The notes below the pieces were generated by a model. That model was not told the DNA's origin. It saw only the letters and a list, made by a program, of their open reading frames with translations, and searched no databases. From JBHOQX01 sp042408595 (GTDB lineage Bacteria; Chloroflexota; Chloroflexia; Chloroflexales; Roseiflexaceae), in assembly GCA_042408595.1 (NCBI GenBank), contig JBHOQX010000047.1, positions 1-64,000 on the forward strand: DNA of 64,000 nucleotides. The letters run 5' to 3'. This document shows, piece by piece, positions 52,951 to 60,638 of this stretch (position 1 is its first letter; the number at the start of each line of letters is the position of its first letter). Position numbers and translations under genes: made by a program.

Positions 52951-53820
52951 ATGACAAGAGGCCGCCGGCGCTCGCTCGTGCGCCGGCCCGGCCGGGGAGC
53001 GCCTACGCTCACGCCCTTGCGCAAGCGCTGGCTCGGCCTGGCGCTGGTGATCGTGTCCGCCGCGAGCCTGCTGATCGGCGCGGCCGCTATCGTGGCCGCC
53101 TGGAGCATCCGCGGCCCGCTGACCGGCAACCTGATCGCCACCCTCGATCTGGCCAGCGACGCGCTGACGACCACCGAGGACGCGCTGGCGACGGCGGACG
53201 ATGGGCTGGCGGCCGCTGACCGGAGCCTGGCGGACGTGCGCGCCATGACCGCGCTCAGCCGGACGACGCTGGGCGACACGCGCACCGCGCTGGAACGCAT
53301 GGCGACGCTCACCAGAACCGATATCCCGCAATCGCTCGCCGCCGCCCGCACCGCACTCGCCTCCGCCCAGGCGAGCGCCCGGCTGGTCGACCAGGTGCTG
53401 GGCGGCCTGGCGAGCGTGCCGCTGGTGAACCTGGATTACCGGCCCGACGTGCCGCTTGGCGACGCGATCGGCCAGGTAAACGCCAGTATCGAGAAATTAC
53501 CGACCAATATCGCCGCTATCGGCTCCAGCCTTGACGAGATCACCGCCAACCTGGCCGAGGCCGACCGCAGTCTGAGCCGCTTGCAACGCGAGGTGGCGCC
53601 GTTGGGGCCGACGCTGGAGCAGGCCCGGGCGCTCGCCGGGCGCTACCGTACGCAGACCGCCCGTCTGAGGGAGCAACTCGATACCGCCCGCGCGACCATC
53701 CCATGGGCCACGACCCTGGCCGCGGTGGGCGTCACCTTCACCACGCTGTGGCTGGCGGCCGTGCAGGTCGCGGTGTTGCGCGCCGGGTTGGCCTGGTGGC
53801 GTGCTGCCCGCGGGCTGTAA
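52951..53820 (+). CDS. Membrane-anchored coiled-coil protein of unknown function
   Basis: This 289-residue protein has an N-terminal basic segment, a membrane helix (about residues 30-52), a long Ala/Thr/Leu-rich helical region (about 60-240) with coiled-coil character (ALATADDGLAAADRSLADV), and a second hydrophobic helix near the C-terminus (about 250-272). The middle part would lie outside the cell membrane. I do not recognise a family. The next gene begins 26 bp later on the same strand and is also exported. Confidence 0.65.
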   Translation: MTRGRRRSLVRRPGRGAPTLTPLRKRWLGLALVIVSAASLLIGAAAIVAAWSIRGPLTGNLIATLDLASDALTTTEDALATADDGLAAADRSLADVRAMTALSRTTLGDTRTALERMATLTRTDIPQSLAAARTALASAQASARLVDQVLGGLASVPLVNLDYRPDVPLGDAIGQVNASIEKLPTNIAAIGSSLDEITANLAEADRSLSRLQREVAPLGPTLEQARALAGRYRTQTARLREQLDTARATIPWATTLAAVGVTFTTLWLAAVQVAVLRAGLAWWRAARGL

Positions 53821-53845
53821 GCGGCGCCGGCTGGGGAGACATGCG

Positions 53846-54379
53846 ATGCGCACGCTCCAAGTGCTGTTTCTCGCGCTGCTGGCCGGTGTCGCAGCGCTGG
53901 CGGGTGCCTCTGGCGCGGCGGCGCAGGGCGGCCCGGCTGCGGACCGAGTCACCGGCACGGTAGCCTACCGCGAGCGCATCTCCCTGCCGCCCAACGCCAC
54001 CCTCACCGTCCAGTTGGTGGATGTCTCGCTGGCGGACGCACCGGCGACAGTCATCGCCGAGCAGACCATCGACACCGCCGGCCGCCAGCCGCCATTCGCG
54101 TTCGAGTTACCGTACGACGCAACCACCATCCAGCCCAACGGCAGCTACGCGGTGCAGGCGCGGATCACGGCCGCCGGCCAACTGCTGTTCGCTACCACAA
54201 CGCGCTATGCCGTGATCACCCGGGGCAACCCGACCGCGATCGACGTGATGCTCGAGCGGGTCGGCGTCTCCGGCCCGGAAACCATGCCCGGCACCGGCGG
54301 AACCGAACGGTCGCTGGCGCCGGCGCTGCTGCTGACGGGCGGCGCGCTGGCGCGCCGCGGCCCCGGCGCGGGCTGCTGA
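53846..54379 (+). CDS. Exported YbaY/YscW-type beta-sandwich protein with sortase-like tail
   Basis: This 177-residue protein has a signal peptide (about residues 1-26, ending AAAQG) and a YbaY-type domain (about 30-140: VTGTVAYRERISLPPNATLTVQLVDVSLADAPATVIAEQTI and PFAFELPYDATTI). The end reads MPGTGG, then a hydrophobic stretch and ARRGPG, the layout of a cell-wall sorting signal (LPXTG-like motif, hydrophobic helix, positive tail). A GGGGAG ribosome site lies upstream. Attachment by a sortase-type enzyme is inference; no sortase gene is in the window. Confidence 0.75.
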   Translation: MRTLQVLFLALLAGVAALAGASGAAAQGGPAADRVTGTVAYRERISLPPNATLTVQLVDVSLADAPATVIAEQTIDTAGRQPPFAFELPYDATTIQPNGSYAVQARITAAGQLLFATTTRYAVITRGNPTAIDVMLERVGVSGPETMPGTGGTERSLAPALLLTGGALARRGPGAGC

Positions 54380-54404
54380 CGCAACGTTGTGCAAGTCCGC
54401 GAGC

Positions 54405-54760
54405 TTCGATGGAGGCTCATGTGTATGCACTGTGCAGGCCGTCGCCCGCACCTCAGCGCCCCCTGATCACCCACACCCGAATCGGGAGCGGGGGCAGGGG
54501 GGTGTCCGGTTTTCCGCTGACGCGGCCGGGTGCCCGCGGCCCTCACCCTCTACCCCCTTGCCCAATCTGGGAGAAGAGGGGGACCCGTGGCGGTGGAGCG
54601 CGGCGGCACCGCCGCGCCCCACGGCCTCTGACGCCCCTCCCCCGCACGTGGGTGAGGGGGCAGGGTGAGGGAGGCGTCCTGGCGCCTGGCAGGTGCAAAA
54701 AACCTAAAATGCCAGGGGGTGAAGGCCGGCAGGTCGCCACCCATGAGCCGCGATGGATCT
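54405..54760. repeat. Inverted pair of GGCTCA repeat elements with hairpins
   Basis: The left copy has GGAGGCTCATGTG and GTGCAGGCCGTCGCCCGC (about 54410-54460). The right copy, on the minus strand, has GGCTCATGGGTGG and CTGCCGGCCTTCACCCCC (about 54715-54755). Between them are CCCTCACCC and GTGAGGGGG hairpin words. A related copy is at about 63390-63470. It fills the 414-bp gap before the interrupted gene, whose promoter must lie near its right end. Confidence 0.5.
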
Positions 54761-54793
54761 GCCCGAAGGCGACGATAAAGCAAGGAGAGACAC

Positions 54794-54938
54794 ATGAGCG
54801 ACGACATGTCAAAAGAGATCAAGAAGGCCGAAAAGCGCGTGAAACGGACCGCCCGGAAGGCGAGCGACAAGGTCGCCGACACGGCGCAGAACGCCGCCGA
54901 CACCGCCGCGGATGCGGCGAAGGCCGCCGAAAAGGCGG
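54794..54938 (+). pseudogene. 5' part of a LEA/apolipoprotein-like membrane gene, interrupted by an integron cassette
   Basis: AAGGAGA precedes the ATG. The first 48 codons make a charged, Ala-rich amphipathic helix (MSDDMSKEIKKAEKRVKR, then KVADTAQNAADTAADAAKAA). At G54938 the sequence switches to cassette DNA. Joining base 54938 to 55526 gives codon GTT (V) and continues in frame into GETTEWLADAASAAADAAN, restoring a 220-residue protein of one style throughout. As it stands, the 5' part reads in frame into the acetyltransferase and may be expressed as a fusion. Confidence 0.9.
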
Positions 54939-55525
54939 TTAGGCCACACGCAAACTACCCAATGCCAACCATCCGCGAGTACCTCGACTCGTCTGACCGA
55001 GAGCAAGTCATCTCGCTTTGGCGCGCAGTGTTTGGCTACGAGACAGCTCACAACGACCCGTCGCTTGCCATCGCCAAGAAGCTCATCGCTGACGACCAGC
55101 TGTTCTTCGTCGCTGAAGATCAGGGTTCGCTCATCGGCACAGCAATGGCCGGCTACGATGGCCACCGCGGCTGGCTCTACGCCGTTGCAGTTCATCCCGA
55201 GCATCACCGCCGTGGCATTGGATCCGCCTTGGTGAGGCACGCAGAGCTGGCTCTCATTTCCGCTGGCTGTGTGAAGGTCAACCTTCAGCTCCTGGCAACT
55301 AACGAGGCTACTGCCGCGTTCTACAAGCGGCTTGGCTACACAATCGAGCCACGCATCAGCATGGGCAAAGTGCTTCACGAAAACGTGCCACCGGCGAGCG
55401 TGGCCTAACCCCTCGGTCGAGGCGAGGCCCAACGGCATTGGGCAAGGCCCGCGCTACGCCGCTGCGTCTATCATGGCTCCGCGCGGGCCTTGCCCAATAC
55501 CGTCGGTCCCGCCTCACCTCGAACG
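54939..55525 (+). mobile_element. Integron gene cassette (GNAT plus attC) inserted in a chromosomal gene
   Basis: The 587-bp unit begins TTAGGC right after a G (core site GTTAGGC, 54938-54944) and ends in G at 55525 before TTGGCG. Circularised, its ends would rebuild GTTAGGC, the exact complement of the GCCTAAC at the start of its attC (55403-55409). The cassette holds one gene with its stop codon inside the attC, the normal cassette layout. Its base composition is less GC-rich by eye than the DNA on either side. No integrase gene or second cassette is seen in the window. Confidence 0.92.
54962..55408 (+). CDS. GNAT-family N-acetyltransferase carried by the cassette
   Basis: This 148-residue GNAT transfers an acetyl group from acetyl-CoA to an unknown amine. 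The acetyl-CoA loop is VHPEHHRRGIGSALV (R-x-x-G-x-G/A type), preceded by GWLYAVAV and followed by LQLLATNEATAAFYKRLGYT, as in YpeA-like proteins. The ATG at 54962 lies 24 bp after the cassette's left end. The frame is also continuous with the host gene's ATG at 54794, giving a 204-codon fusion. GNATs are common integron cargo. Codon use differs from neighbours, with more A/T-ending codons. Confidence 0.88.
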   Translation: MPTIREYLDSSDREQVISLWRAVFGYETAHNDPSLAIAKKLIADDQLFFVAEDQGSLIGTAMAGYDGHRGWLYAVAVHPEHHRRGIGSALVRHAELALISAGCVKVNLQLLATNEATAAFYKRLGYTIEPRISMGKVLHENVPPASVA

Positions 55526-55531
55526 TTGGCG
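55403..55531 (+). other. attC recombination site of the cassette
   Basis: The site begins GCCTAAC (R'') and ends in GTTGGCG after insertion. The arms pair: GTCGAGGCGAGGC near the left with GCCTCACCTCGAAC near the right, and ATTGGGCAAGGCCCGCGC (about 55437-55454) with its exact complement at about 55480-55497. One extra base in the right arm (GTTCGAGG versus GTCGAGG) and an uneven bulge fit the extrahelical bases by which integrases choose the strand. Length is about 129 nt. Confidence 0.9.
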
Positions 55532-56043
55532 AGACGACCGAGTGGCTGGCCGATGCGGCCTCCGCCGCTGCCGATGCGGCCAACAGCGTCGCAAAGCGAG
55601 TCGAACGGTCGGCCAACCGGGTGTCCGCGAACGCCGCCGCCGCTGCCGATGCCGCGAAGGATGTCTCCGGCGCGGCGGCGCAGCAGGTGCACAAGATCGG
55701 CGAACAACGCAGCGCGGCGGCGGAGAGCGCCAAGGCCGCCGTCGCGGGGGCGGCGGAAAGCGCGAGCGACTTCGTCTCGGAAGCTGCCGAGAGCGCCGCC
55801 GATCTGGCGGATGATGTTGCGGAAAAGACCAGAGCGCTCTACACGGCCACCGCCGACACGGCCAGCAGGCTGGCCGGTGAGGTCACCGGCCGGCTGAAGC
55901 GGGGCGGCAAAGCCTTGGTGGAGCGGCGCGACGTCGGCGCCATCGGCGCGCTCGTCGAGTTCGTCAAGCGCCACCCCGTGGCGTTGTCGGCCGTCGGGCT
56001 GGTGCTGCTGCTGCTGCTCCTCGTGCGGGCGGCGCGCCGTTGA
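55526..56043 (+). pseudogene. 3' part of the interrupted LEA/apolipoprotein-like membrane gene
   Basis: This continues the protein begun at 54794: Ala/Glu/Lys-rich amphipathic repeats (KRVERSANRVSANAAAAADAAKDV, ESASDFVSEAAESAADLADDVAEKTRAL) and a C-terminal membrane helix VALSAVGLVLLLLLLVRAARR. Such proteins resemble LEA or apolipoprotein-like stress proteins. It now lacks its own start; an ATG at 55438 inside the attC is in frame and could give a 201-residue product. The reading frame is intact, so the insertion may be recent. Confidence 0.85.
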
Positions 56044-56087
56044 GCCCTGGATGGGCGCCGGGTCCGTTTGCGCCGTCTGTATCGGCG

Positions 56088-57092
56088 CTAGAGAGCACGT
56101 GGTTGTATGCCGCGCACCTCGGCGGCGATCAGGTCGGCGGTGTGGTCCATGTAGCTCGTGCCGTCCGGCAGGAAGCGCGTCGCGTCCAGGTAGCTGCCGC
56201 GCCCGGCGTGGGTCATCGGCCCGGTGCAGACCAGCCGGATGCGCCCGGCGGCCAGGGCGCGGTTCCAGCGCGTGGTGCGCGGCCACGGCCAGCGTGATGG
56301 AAAGATCAGCGCGCCGAGGCGCTGGAGCCCGTCCTTCGAGCCGTATAGATGATACAGGCGCTCGATGTAATCGAGCGAGCGGTTGGAATTCATCACGCCG
56401 GCGAGCGAGATCACCTGCACCGGCGCACCGAGCGTGGCCGCCAGGTAACCAGAGGACGCCAGCGCGATCTGCCCGCCGCCGCTGTAGCCGAGCAGCGTGA
56501 TCGGCGTGCCGCTGCCCAGGCGGTAGCCCTTCCGTAGCAACCCCTGCAGGATCATCTCCGCCGTGCCGTAGTTGTAGATCGGCCCGTAGCGGTAGTCCGC
56601 CGACACGGCGATATGCAGGATGTTGCGCGCGAAGATCAGCCGGCCGGCGGCCTTGAGCGGACCCTTCCGCAGGCGCTGCTCGTTCGTCCAGCGCCAGAAC
56701 CAGCCGAGCAGCCACTGGTCGGTCATCGCTTCGTTGGTGACCGAGAAGGCAAAGACATCCGTGATGACCGCCAGCCCCGGCACGCGGGCCGCGACAGCCT
56801 CCAGCAGCGCGTCTTCATAGCGGGTGGAGTATTCGCCGGAGATGTCGCCCATCCCAGAAAGATAGACGAGGTAGCGCTCGGCCTCCGGCGCGTCCGGATG
56901 CGGCGGGGCGGGCACAGCCGGCGCCCGGCGCGCCGGGCCCAGCGGGAGGCGCCAGCCGGACCACCAGACCAGCACCGCAAGCGGCACCGCCATCGCCAGC
57001 AGCGCCGCCCCGATCAGCGCGCCCAGCGCCAGCGTCGTGGCCGACGGCGCCGCGGCCCACAGCCGCAAGAGCAGGTCGCGCAGCGGGCTCAT
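56088..57092 (-). CDS. Membrane-anchored alpha/beta-hydrolase-like protein
   Basis: This 334-residue protein has two hydrophobic segments near the N-terminus (about residues 15-50), then a soluble domain with the nucleophile-elbow-like ITLLGYSGGGQIALASSGYLA (about residues 203-222) and a late SYMDHTADLIA, where the histidine could complete a triad. The RYLVYLSGMGDISGEYSTRYEDALL segment is the first strand region. It is probably an esterase-like enzyme at the membrane. Its ATG overlaps the preceding gene by four bases (ATGA). Confidence 0.7.
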   Translation of the reverse strand: MSPLRDLLLRLWAAAPSATTLALGALIGAALLAMAVPLAVLVWWSGWRLPLGPARRAPAVPAPPHPDAPEAERYLVYLSGMGDISGEYSTRYEDALLEAVAARVPGLAVITDVFAFSVTNEAMTDQWLLGWFWRWTNEQRLRKGPLKAAGRLIFARNILHIAVSADYRYGPIYNYGTAEMILQGLLRKGYRLGSGTPITLLGYSGGGQIALASSGYLAATLGAPVQVISLAGVMNSNRSLDYIERLYHLYGSKDGLQRLGALIFPSRWPWPRTTRWNRALAAGRIRLVCTGPMTHAGRGSYLDATRFLPDGTSYMDHTADLIAAEVRGIQPRAL

Positions 57093-57787
57093 CGGCGCGC
57101 GTCCTCCGTCGTTGGCAGAGGCGCGTATTCCACCAGCACCGGCGGCAGCTGCCGCGGATCGATCGGGTGCCGCTGGCCGGTCGTGATCTGCCAGACCCAG
57201 CCGCCGAGGGTGGAGCCGGGGCGGCGCAGCAGCCAACGCGCGACCTGCATCACCAGCCAGCCGGCCCCAGCGCAGGCCAGCGACTGCCAGAGCGGCATCG
57301 CGAACGCGACATCTACCGCGACGACCGCGGTCACCAGGCTCCAGAGATTCAGCGCCCAGCCGATGATCGGCCCGATCAGCGGCAGCAGGACAAGCGCGCT
57401 GAACCAGAGCGGCACGAACGCCGCGCTGACGACCACTATCACATCGGCGAGGGCGGCGTTCACACCGAAGACCCGGTTCGCCAGCAGCCAGATCGCGGCC
57501 ATCCAGAGAGTGGCGACCGCGACGTACAGGATGCCGGACAGCAGCAGGTTGAGCGCGAACCGCAGCGGCGTGATTCGGTTCACCAGGAGCGTCACGCTCT
57601 GCGTGCCCAGCCCATCCGACAGGCCGGCGAGAAAGATCACCGTCGCCGCGCCGTTGACGAACAGCGCCGTCCACAGGCCGCTGCTCCACGGCTCGTCCGG
57701 CTGCAGCGCCAGGAACAGGCGATTCGCCCATGGCGCAAGCGTCATTGCGGCCATCTCAGTGCCCGGAGTGTTGCAATCGTTCGCCAC
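57089..57787 (-). CDS. Yip1-like polytopic membrane protein
   Basis: This 232-residue protein has five or six hydrophobic helices, including LLSGILYVAVATLWMAAIWLLANRVFG, ADVIVVVSAAFVPLW and LVLLPLIGPIIGWALNLWSLVTAVVAV, the layout of Yip1-domain proteins. The C-terminal 40 residues are cytoplasmic. It is co-translated with the hydrolase-like gene. The start at 57787 has no clear ribosome site; an ATG at 57743 is another possibility. Confidence 0.65.
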   Translation of the reverse strand: MANDCNTPGTEMAAMTLAPWANRLFLALQPDEPWSSGLWTALFVNGAATVIFLAGLSDGLGTQSVTLLVNRITPLRFALNLLLSGILYVAVATLWMAAIWLLANRVFGVNAALADVIVVVSAAFVPLWFSALVLLPLIGPIIGWALNLWSLVTAVVAVDVAFAMPLWQSLACAGAGWLVMQVARWLLRRPGSTLGGWVWQITTGQRHPIDPRQLPPVLVEYAPLPTTEDARR

Positions 57788-57822
57788 GCTTCTCGGCCAT
57801 TATACCGCGGCGCGCCGGATGG

Positions 57823-57831
57823 TGGTATAAT
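57823..57831 (+). promoter_or_regulatory. Extended -10 promoter of rnpB
   Basis: TGGTATAAT (57823-57831) is a perfect extended -10, with the start of transcription expected at about 57838-57840. No consensus -35 is seen. Confidence 0.8.
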
Positions 57832-57838
57832 ATCGGCT

Positions 57839-58400
57839 GGAGCAACGGCTGGTGACGCGCCGCCGCTGGAGCGAACCTCCAGAGGAACTTCCCGACTCCC
57901 AGCCCATGGACGTTCAGCGTTCACCGTTCGACGTGCCGAGCGCCCGCTCGGGATGCTGAACGGATGAATGCTGCCTGTTCGTGGAAGGCCGCCCCGCGAA
58001 ACAGCAAGCGGGGGCGCGGCGGTGGAGACGCCGCCGTGACGCAAGCCGGCAACAGAGAGCAGTCCCGCCGATGGCCGCAAGGCTCAGGTAAGGGGTGAAA
58101 CGGTGCGGTAAGCGCGCACCGGCGCCGGCAGCGATGCTGGCGGCCAGGCGACTGCGCCGGCCGATGGGGAGCAAGGTGCGTGGGGCGGGCTCATCGCGTG
58201 GGAGCCGGTGCAGGGGCGCGAGGGTGAGGTTTCCTCGCCCCGCCATCTGCACCGGCGCCAGCACCACCGCGCTCGCTCGCATCGCCGCCGCGACGGCGAG
58301 GGCGGGTAACACCCGCCAGACCAGGAGCGGCCCGCGCCGCACGGCGCGGAGAGAGATGGCGGCAGATAACAGAATCGGGGGTACGGTTACCAGCCGATGG
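57839..58400 (+). ncRNA. rnpB: RNase P RNA, bacterial type A
   Basis: This is the catalytic RNA that trims the 5' ends of tRNAs. Helix P1 pairs CGGCTGGT (57846-57853) with ACCAGCCG (58389-58396). Conserved segments follow in order: GAGGAACTTCCCGACTCC (about 57882-57899), ACAGAGAGCA near 58036 with CCGCCGATGGCC after it, TCAGGTAAGG then TGAAAC-GGTGCGGTAAGCGCG near 58085-58117, GGAGCAAGGTG near 58168, and AGATAACAGAATCGGGGGTA near the 3' end. CCCGA in the 5' segment pairs with TCGGG in the last, the P4 helix. It is about 560 nt, longer than usual, with a heptamer array (CGTTCAG, CGTTCAC, CGTTCGA at 57911-57931) inside. Confidence 0.93.
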
Positions 58401-58401
58401 A

Positions 58402-58453
58402 CGCCGGTGGGGGTAGGACGCGAGCGCTCGCGTCCTACCCCCACCGGCGCGTT
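58402..58453 (+). terminator. Perfect 48-bp palindrome terminating rnpB
   Basis: CGCCGGTGGGGGTAGGACGC (58402-58421) and then GAGC continue into their exact reverse complement up to 58449, 24 bp per arm, followed by CGTTTTAG. It ends at the stop codon of the convergent VWA gene and may stop transcription from both sides. Confidence 0.85.
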
Positions 58454-59848
58454 TTAGCCGAACAGCGCGTCCACCGCGGCGGCAAGCTGGCGCAGGTTGC
58501 TCACCTGATGCACCGCGTCGCAGAGCGGCAGGTACTTCGGCATGTCGCTGTCGCCGGTGCCCCAGGTGCGCGGCGGCTCCGGGTTGAACCAGACGATGCG
58601 CCGCGCCCGCCGCCGGATGTTCTCGAAATCGCGCAGGTTCGGGTCGAAATAGTTGTTCCGCCCATCCCCCAGAACGATCACCGTCGTGCGCCGGTCCACC
58701 GTCCCCATATAATCGCGAGCGAAGGTCTTCAGGCTGTTGCCCAGGTCGGTGTTGTAGTGACCGGGGCGGATGCGCTGCAGGACGGCCGCGATCGCCACCT
58801 CCGGGCGCCCCTCGTTGAAGTCGGTCGAGATGTCGTGCAGGTCGCTCACGAACGCGAAGGATCGGGTGCGCGCCACCTGATCCTGCAGGCCGTAGACCAG
58901 CAGCAGCATGAACGTCACCACCGGCCGCATCGAGGTCGAAAGGTCGCAGATCACCGTCAGCTTGGGCTTCAGGTGGCGCTTCCGGTGGCGCACGTCCAAC
59001 GGCACGCCGTGGTAGCGCAGGTTGGCGCGGATGGTGTTCTTGGCGTCGAGCGCGCCCTTATTCGCCCGGCGCTGCCGCAGCGCCGCTCGCGAGCGAAGCT
59101 GCGCCGCCAGGCGGGCGATCGTCGTGCGGAGCGCGTCGGCGTCCAGTTGCCCCAGGTGCTCGAAGGGGCGGTCGAGCAGGTCCTCGCGCTGGCGGCGCTG
59201 GTTGCGCTCCTGCAGCTCGCGTTGCTGCATCCCCGCGCCGACTTCCTGCGCCAGTTGCTCGGCGAGCGCCTGCTGGTTCTCACGGGCATCGCGCGCGAGT
59301 TGCTGCAACTGCTCCTCGCTCACGCCGGCCTGGCGCAACTTTTCGAGCAACTCCTGTAGCAACTCGTCCAGCCGGTCGAATTCGAGATCGCGCATGGCCC
59401 GGCGCGCCGCCCACTGCTGGTAGAAGCGGTTCGTCAGTTGCGAGCCGTCGAGCGATTCGGCCAGCAGCGCCTGCATCTCCTCGCGGCTCATGGTGCGGCC
59501 GGTCATCATCGACTCGAACAATTGGCGGAGCTGCTCCGGCGACATGGTCCGCAGCATCTGCTCCAGCAGCTGCGCCAGTTTCTCGCGGTCCTCGGGCGAC
59601 ATGCCGCCGCCCGGCTGGTTCGGCAGCGGCTCGGGCGCCCCGCCGAAGTAGGTCGGGAAGAGTTGCTCGTAGGTCTCGAGATCCTCGCGCTCTTTCACCA
59701 GCGCGGCCCGCATCGCCAGGCGGAACAGGTCCTTGTCGGTGATGCCGGCCGCCTCCACCGCCCGCAGCGCGTCGGCGCTCTCCGCCACCGAGATGCGGAC
59801 GCCGGCGGCCCGCAGCGCGGCGATAAATTCGACGATCCGGTTATCCAT
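58454..59848 (-). CDS. VWA-domain protein (CoxE-like)
   Basis: This 464-residue cytoplasmic protein has an N-terminal helical domain (MDNRIVEFIAALRAAGVRISVAESADALRAVEAAGI), a Gln/Glu-rich helical middle (about residues 85-270), and a C-terminal von Willebrand A domain with MIDAS residues TVICDLSTSMRPV and VIVLGDGRNNYFDP. This layout is that of CoxE-like proteins, which usually work with a MoxR-type AAA ATPase as a chaperone pair. No such ATPase is adjacent. The start at 59848 follows CCTGGAAAGCG and agrees with the family N-terminus. Confidence 0.87.
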   Translation of the reverse strand: MDNRIVEFIAALRAAGVRISVAESADALRAVEAAGITDKDLFRLAMRAALVKEREDLETYEQLFPTYFGGAPEPLPNQPGGGMSPEDREKLAQLLEQMLRTMSPEQLRQLFESMMTGRTMSREEMQALLAESLDGSQLTNRFYQQWAARRAMRDLEFDRLDELLQELLEKLRQAGVSEEQLQQLARDARENQQALAEQLAQEVGAGMQQRELQERNQRRQREDLLDRPFEHLGQLDADALRTTIARLAAQLRSRAALRQRRANKGALDAKNTIRANLRYHGVPLDVRHRKRHLKPKLTVICDLSTSMRPVVTFMLLLVYGLQDQVARTRSFAFVSDLHDISTDFNEGRPEVAIAAVLQRIRPGHYNTDLGNSLKTFARDYMGTVDRRTTVIVLGDGRNNYFDPNLRDFENIRRRARRIVWFNPEPPRTWGTGDSDMPKYLPLCDAVHQVSNLRQLAAAVDALFG

Positions 59849-59957
59849 GAAGGGCTCGCTTTCCAGGGACTCCGTCGGGAAGGATGGGGGTATTGTACCA
59901 TTGCAGATGCGCGTGTGCATCCTGGAGAGTGCCAGGCGGCGGGGCGAAAGACGATCG

Positions 59958-60638
59958 TCAGCTCTGCCGGCCGGCTGCGGCGTCGCCACAGGCAGGGCGT
60001 GCGTTCGCCCTCCGCCCGCCGTCCTTCGTCGGCGGTTCCTGCTTCAGCGCCCCATCGCGGGCCGCCGCCAGCGCCGCGACGATCTGCCGCTCCGTCGCGT
60101 CGTACGCGCCCTCGCCGATATGGTCGTAGATGATGCGGCCCGTGTGGTCGATCAGGTAGAATCGTGGCCAGTAGCGGTTGCCGTAGGCGCGCCAGATACG
60201 CATGTCGTTGTCCTGCACCACCGGCCAGCCGATGCCGTCGCGGGCGACGGCCGCGCGTAGGTTCGCCAGGTCGCGCTCGTGGGCGAACTCCGGCGTGTGG
60301 ACGCCGACGATCACCAGGCCCTGGTCGTTGTACTTCCGCCACCAATCGCGCAGCGCTGGCAGGGTATTGCGGCAGTTGGAGCAGCCGTATGTCCAGAAAT
60401 CGACCAGCACCACCTTGCCGCGCAGGCGCTCCAGCGCCAGCGGTGGGGCGTTGATCCATGCCCCGCCACCCTCGAAGCCGGGCGCAGGCGGGCCGGACGG
60501 GCGCGGGGCGGGCGTGGGCGCAACTGCGGCCTGGGGCGCGGCGGCGGGCTGGCGGGTGGCCAATGCGGTCAGCGCGAGCGCCGCGATGACCGGCAGCGCG
60601 GCGGCCAAAGCAGCCGCGGGGGTGACTCGAATGTGCAT
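59958..60638 (-). CDS. Membrane-anchored or exported thioredoxin-like redoxin
   Basis: This 226-residue protein has an N-terminal hydrophobic signal/anchor (about residues 8-30), a Pro/Ala-rich linker, then a TlpA/DipZ-type thioredoxin fold: VVLVDFWTYGCSNCRNTLPALRDWW with active-site CSNC (about residues 86-89), GLVIVGVHTPEFAHE and the cis-Pro region WPRFYLIDHTGRIIY. It would reduce or form disulfides outside the cytoplasm. The last 30 residues are polar. RBS AGGAGCG precedes the ATG. Confidence 0.88.
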   Translation of the reverse strand: MHIRVTPAAALAAALPVIAALALTALATRQPAAAPQAAVAPTPAPRPSGPPAPGFEGGGAWINAPPLALERLRGKVVLVDFWTYGCSNCRNTLPALRDWWRKYNDQGLVIVGVHTPEFAHERDLANLRAAVARDGIGWPVVQDNDMRIWRAYGNRYWPRFYLIDHTGRIIYDHIGEGAYDATERQIVAALAAARDGALKQEPPTKDGGRRANARPACGDAAAGRQS

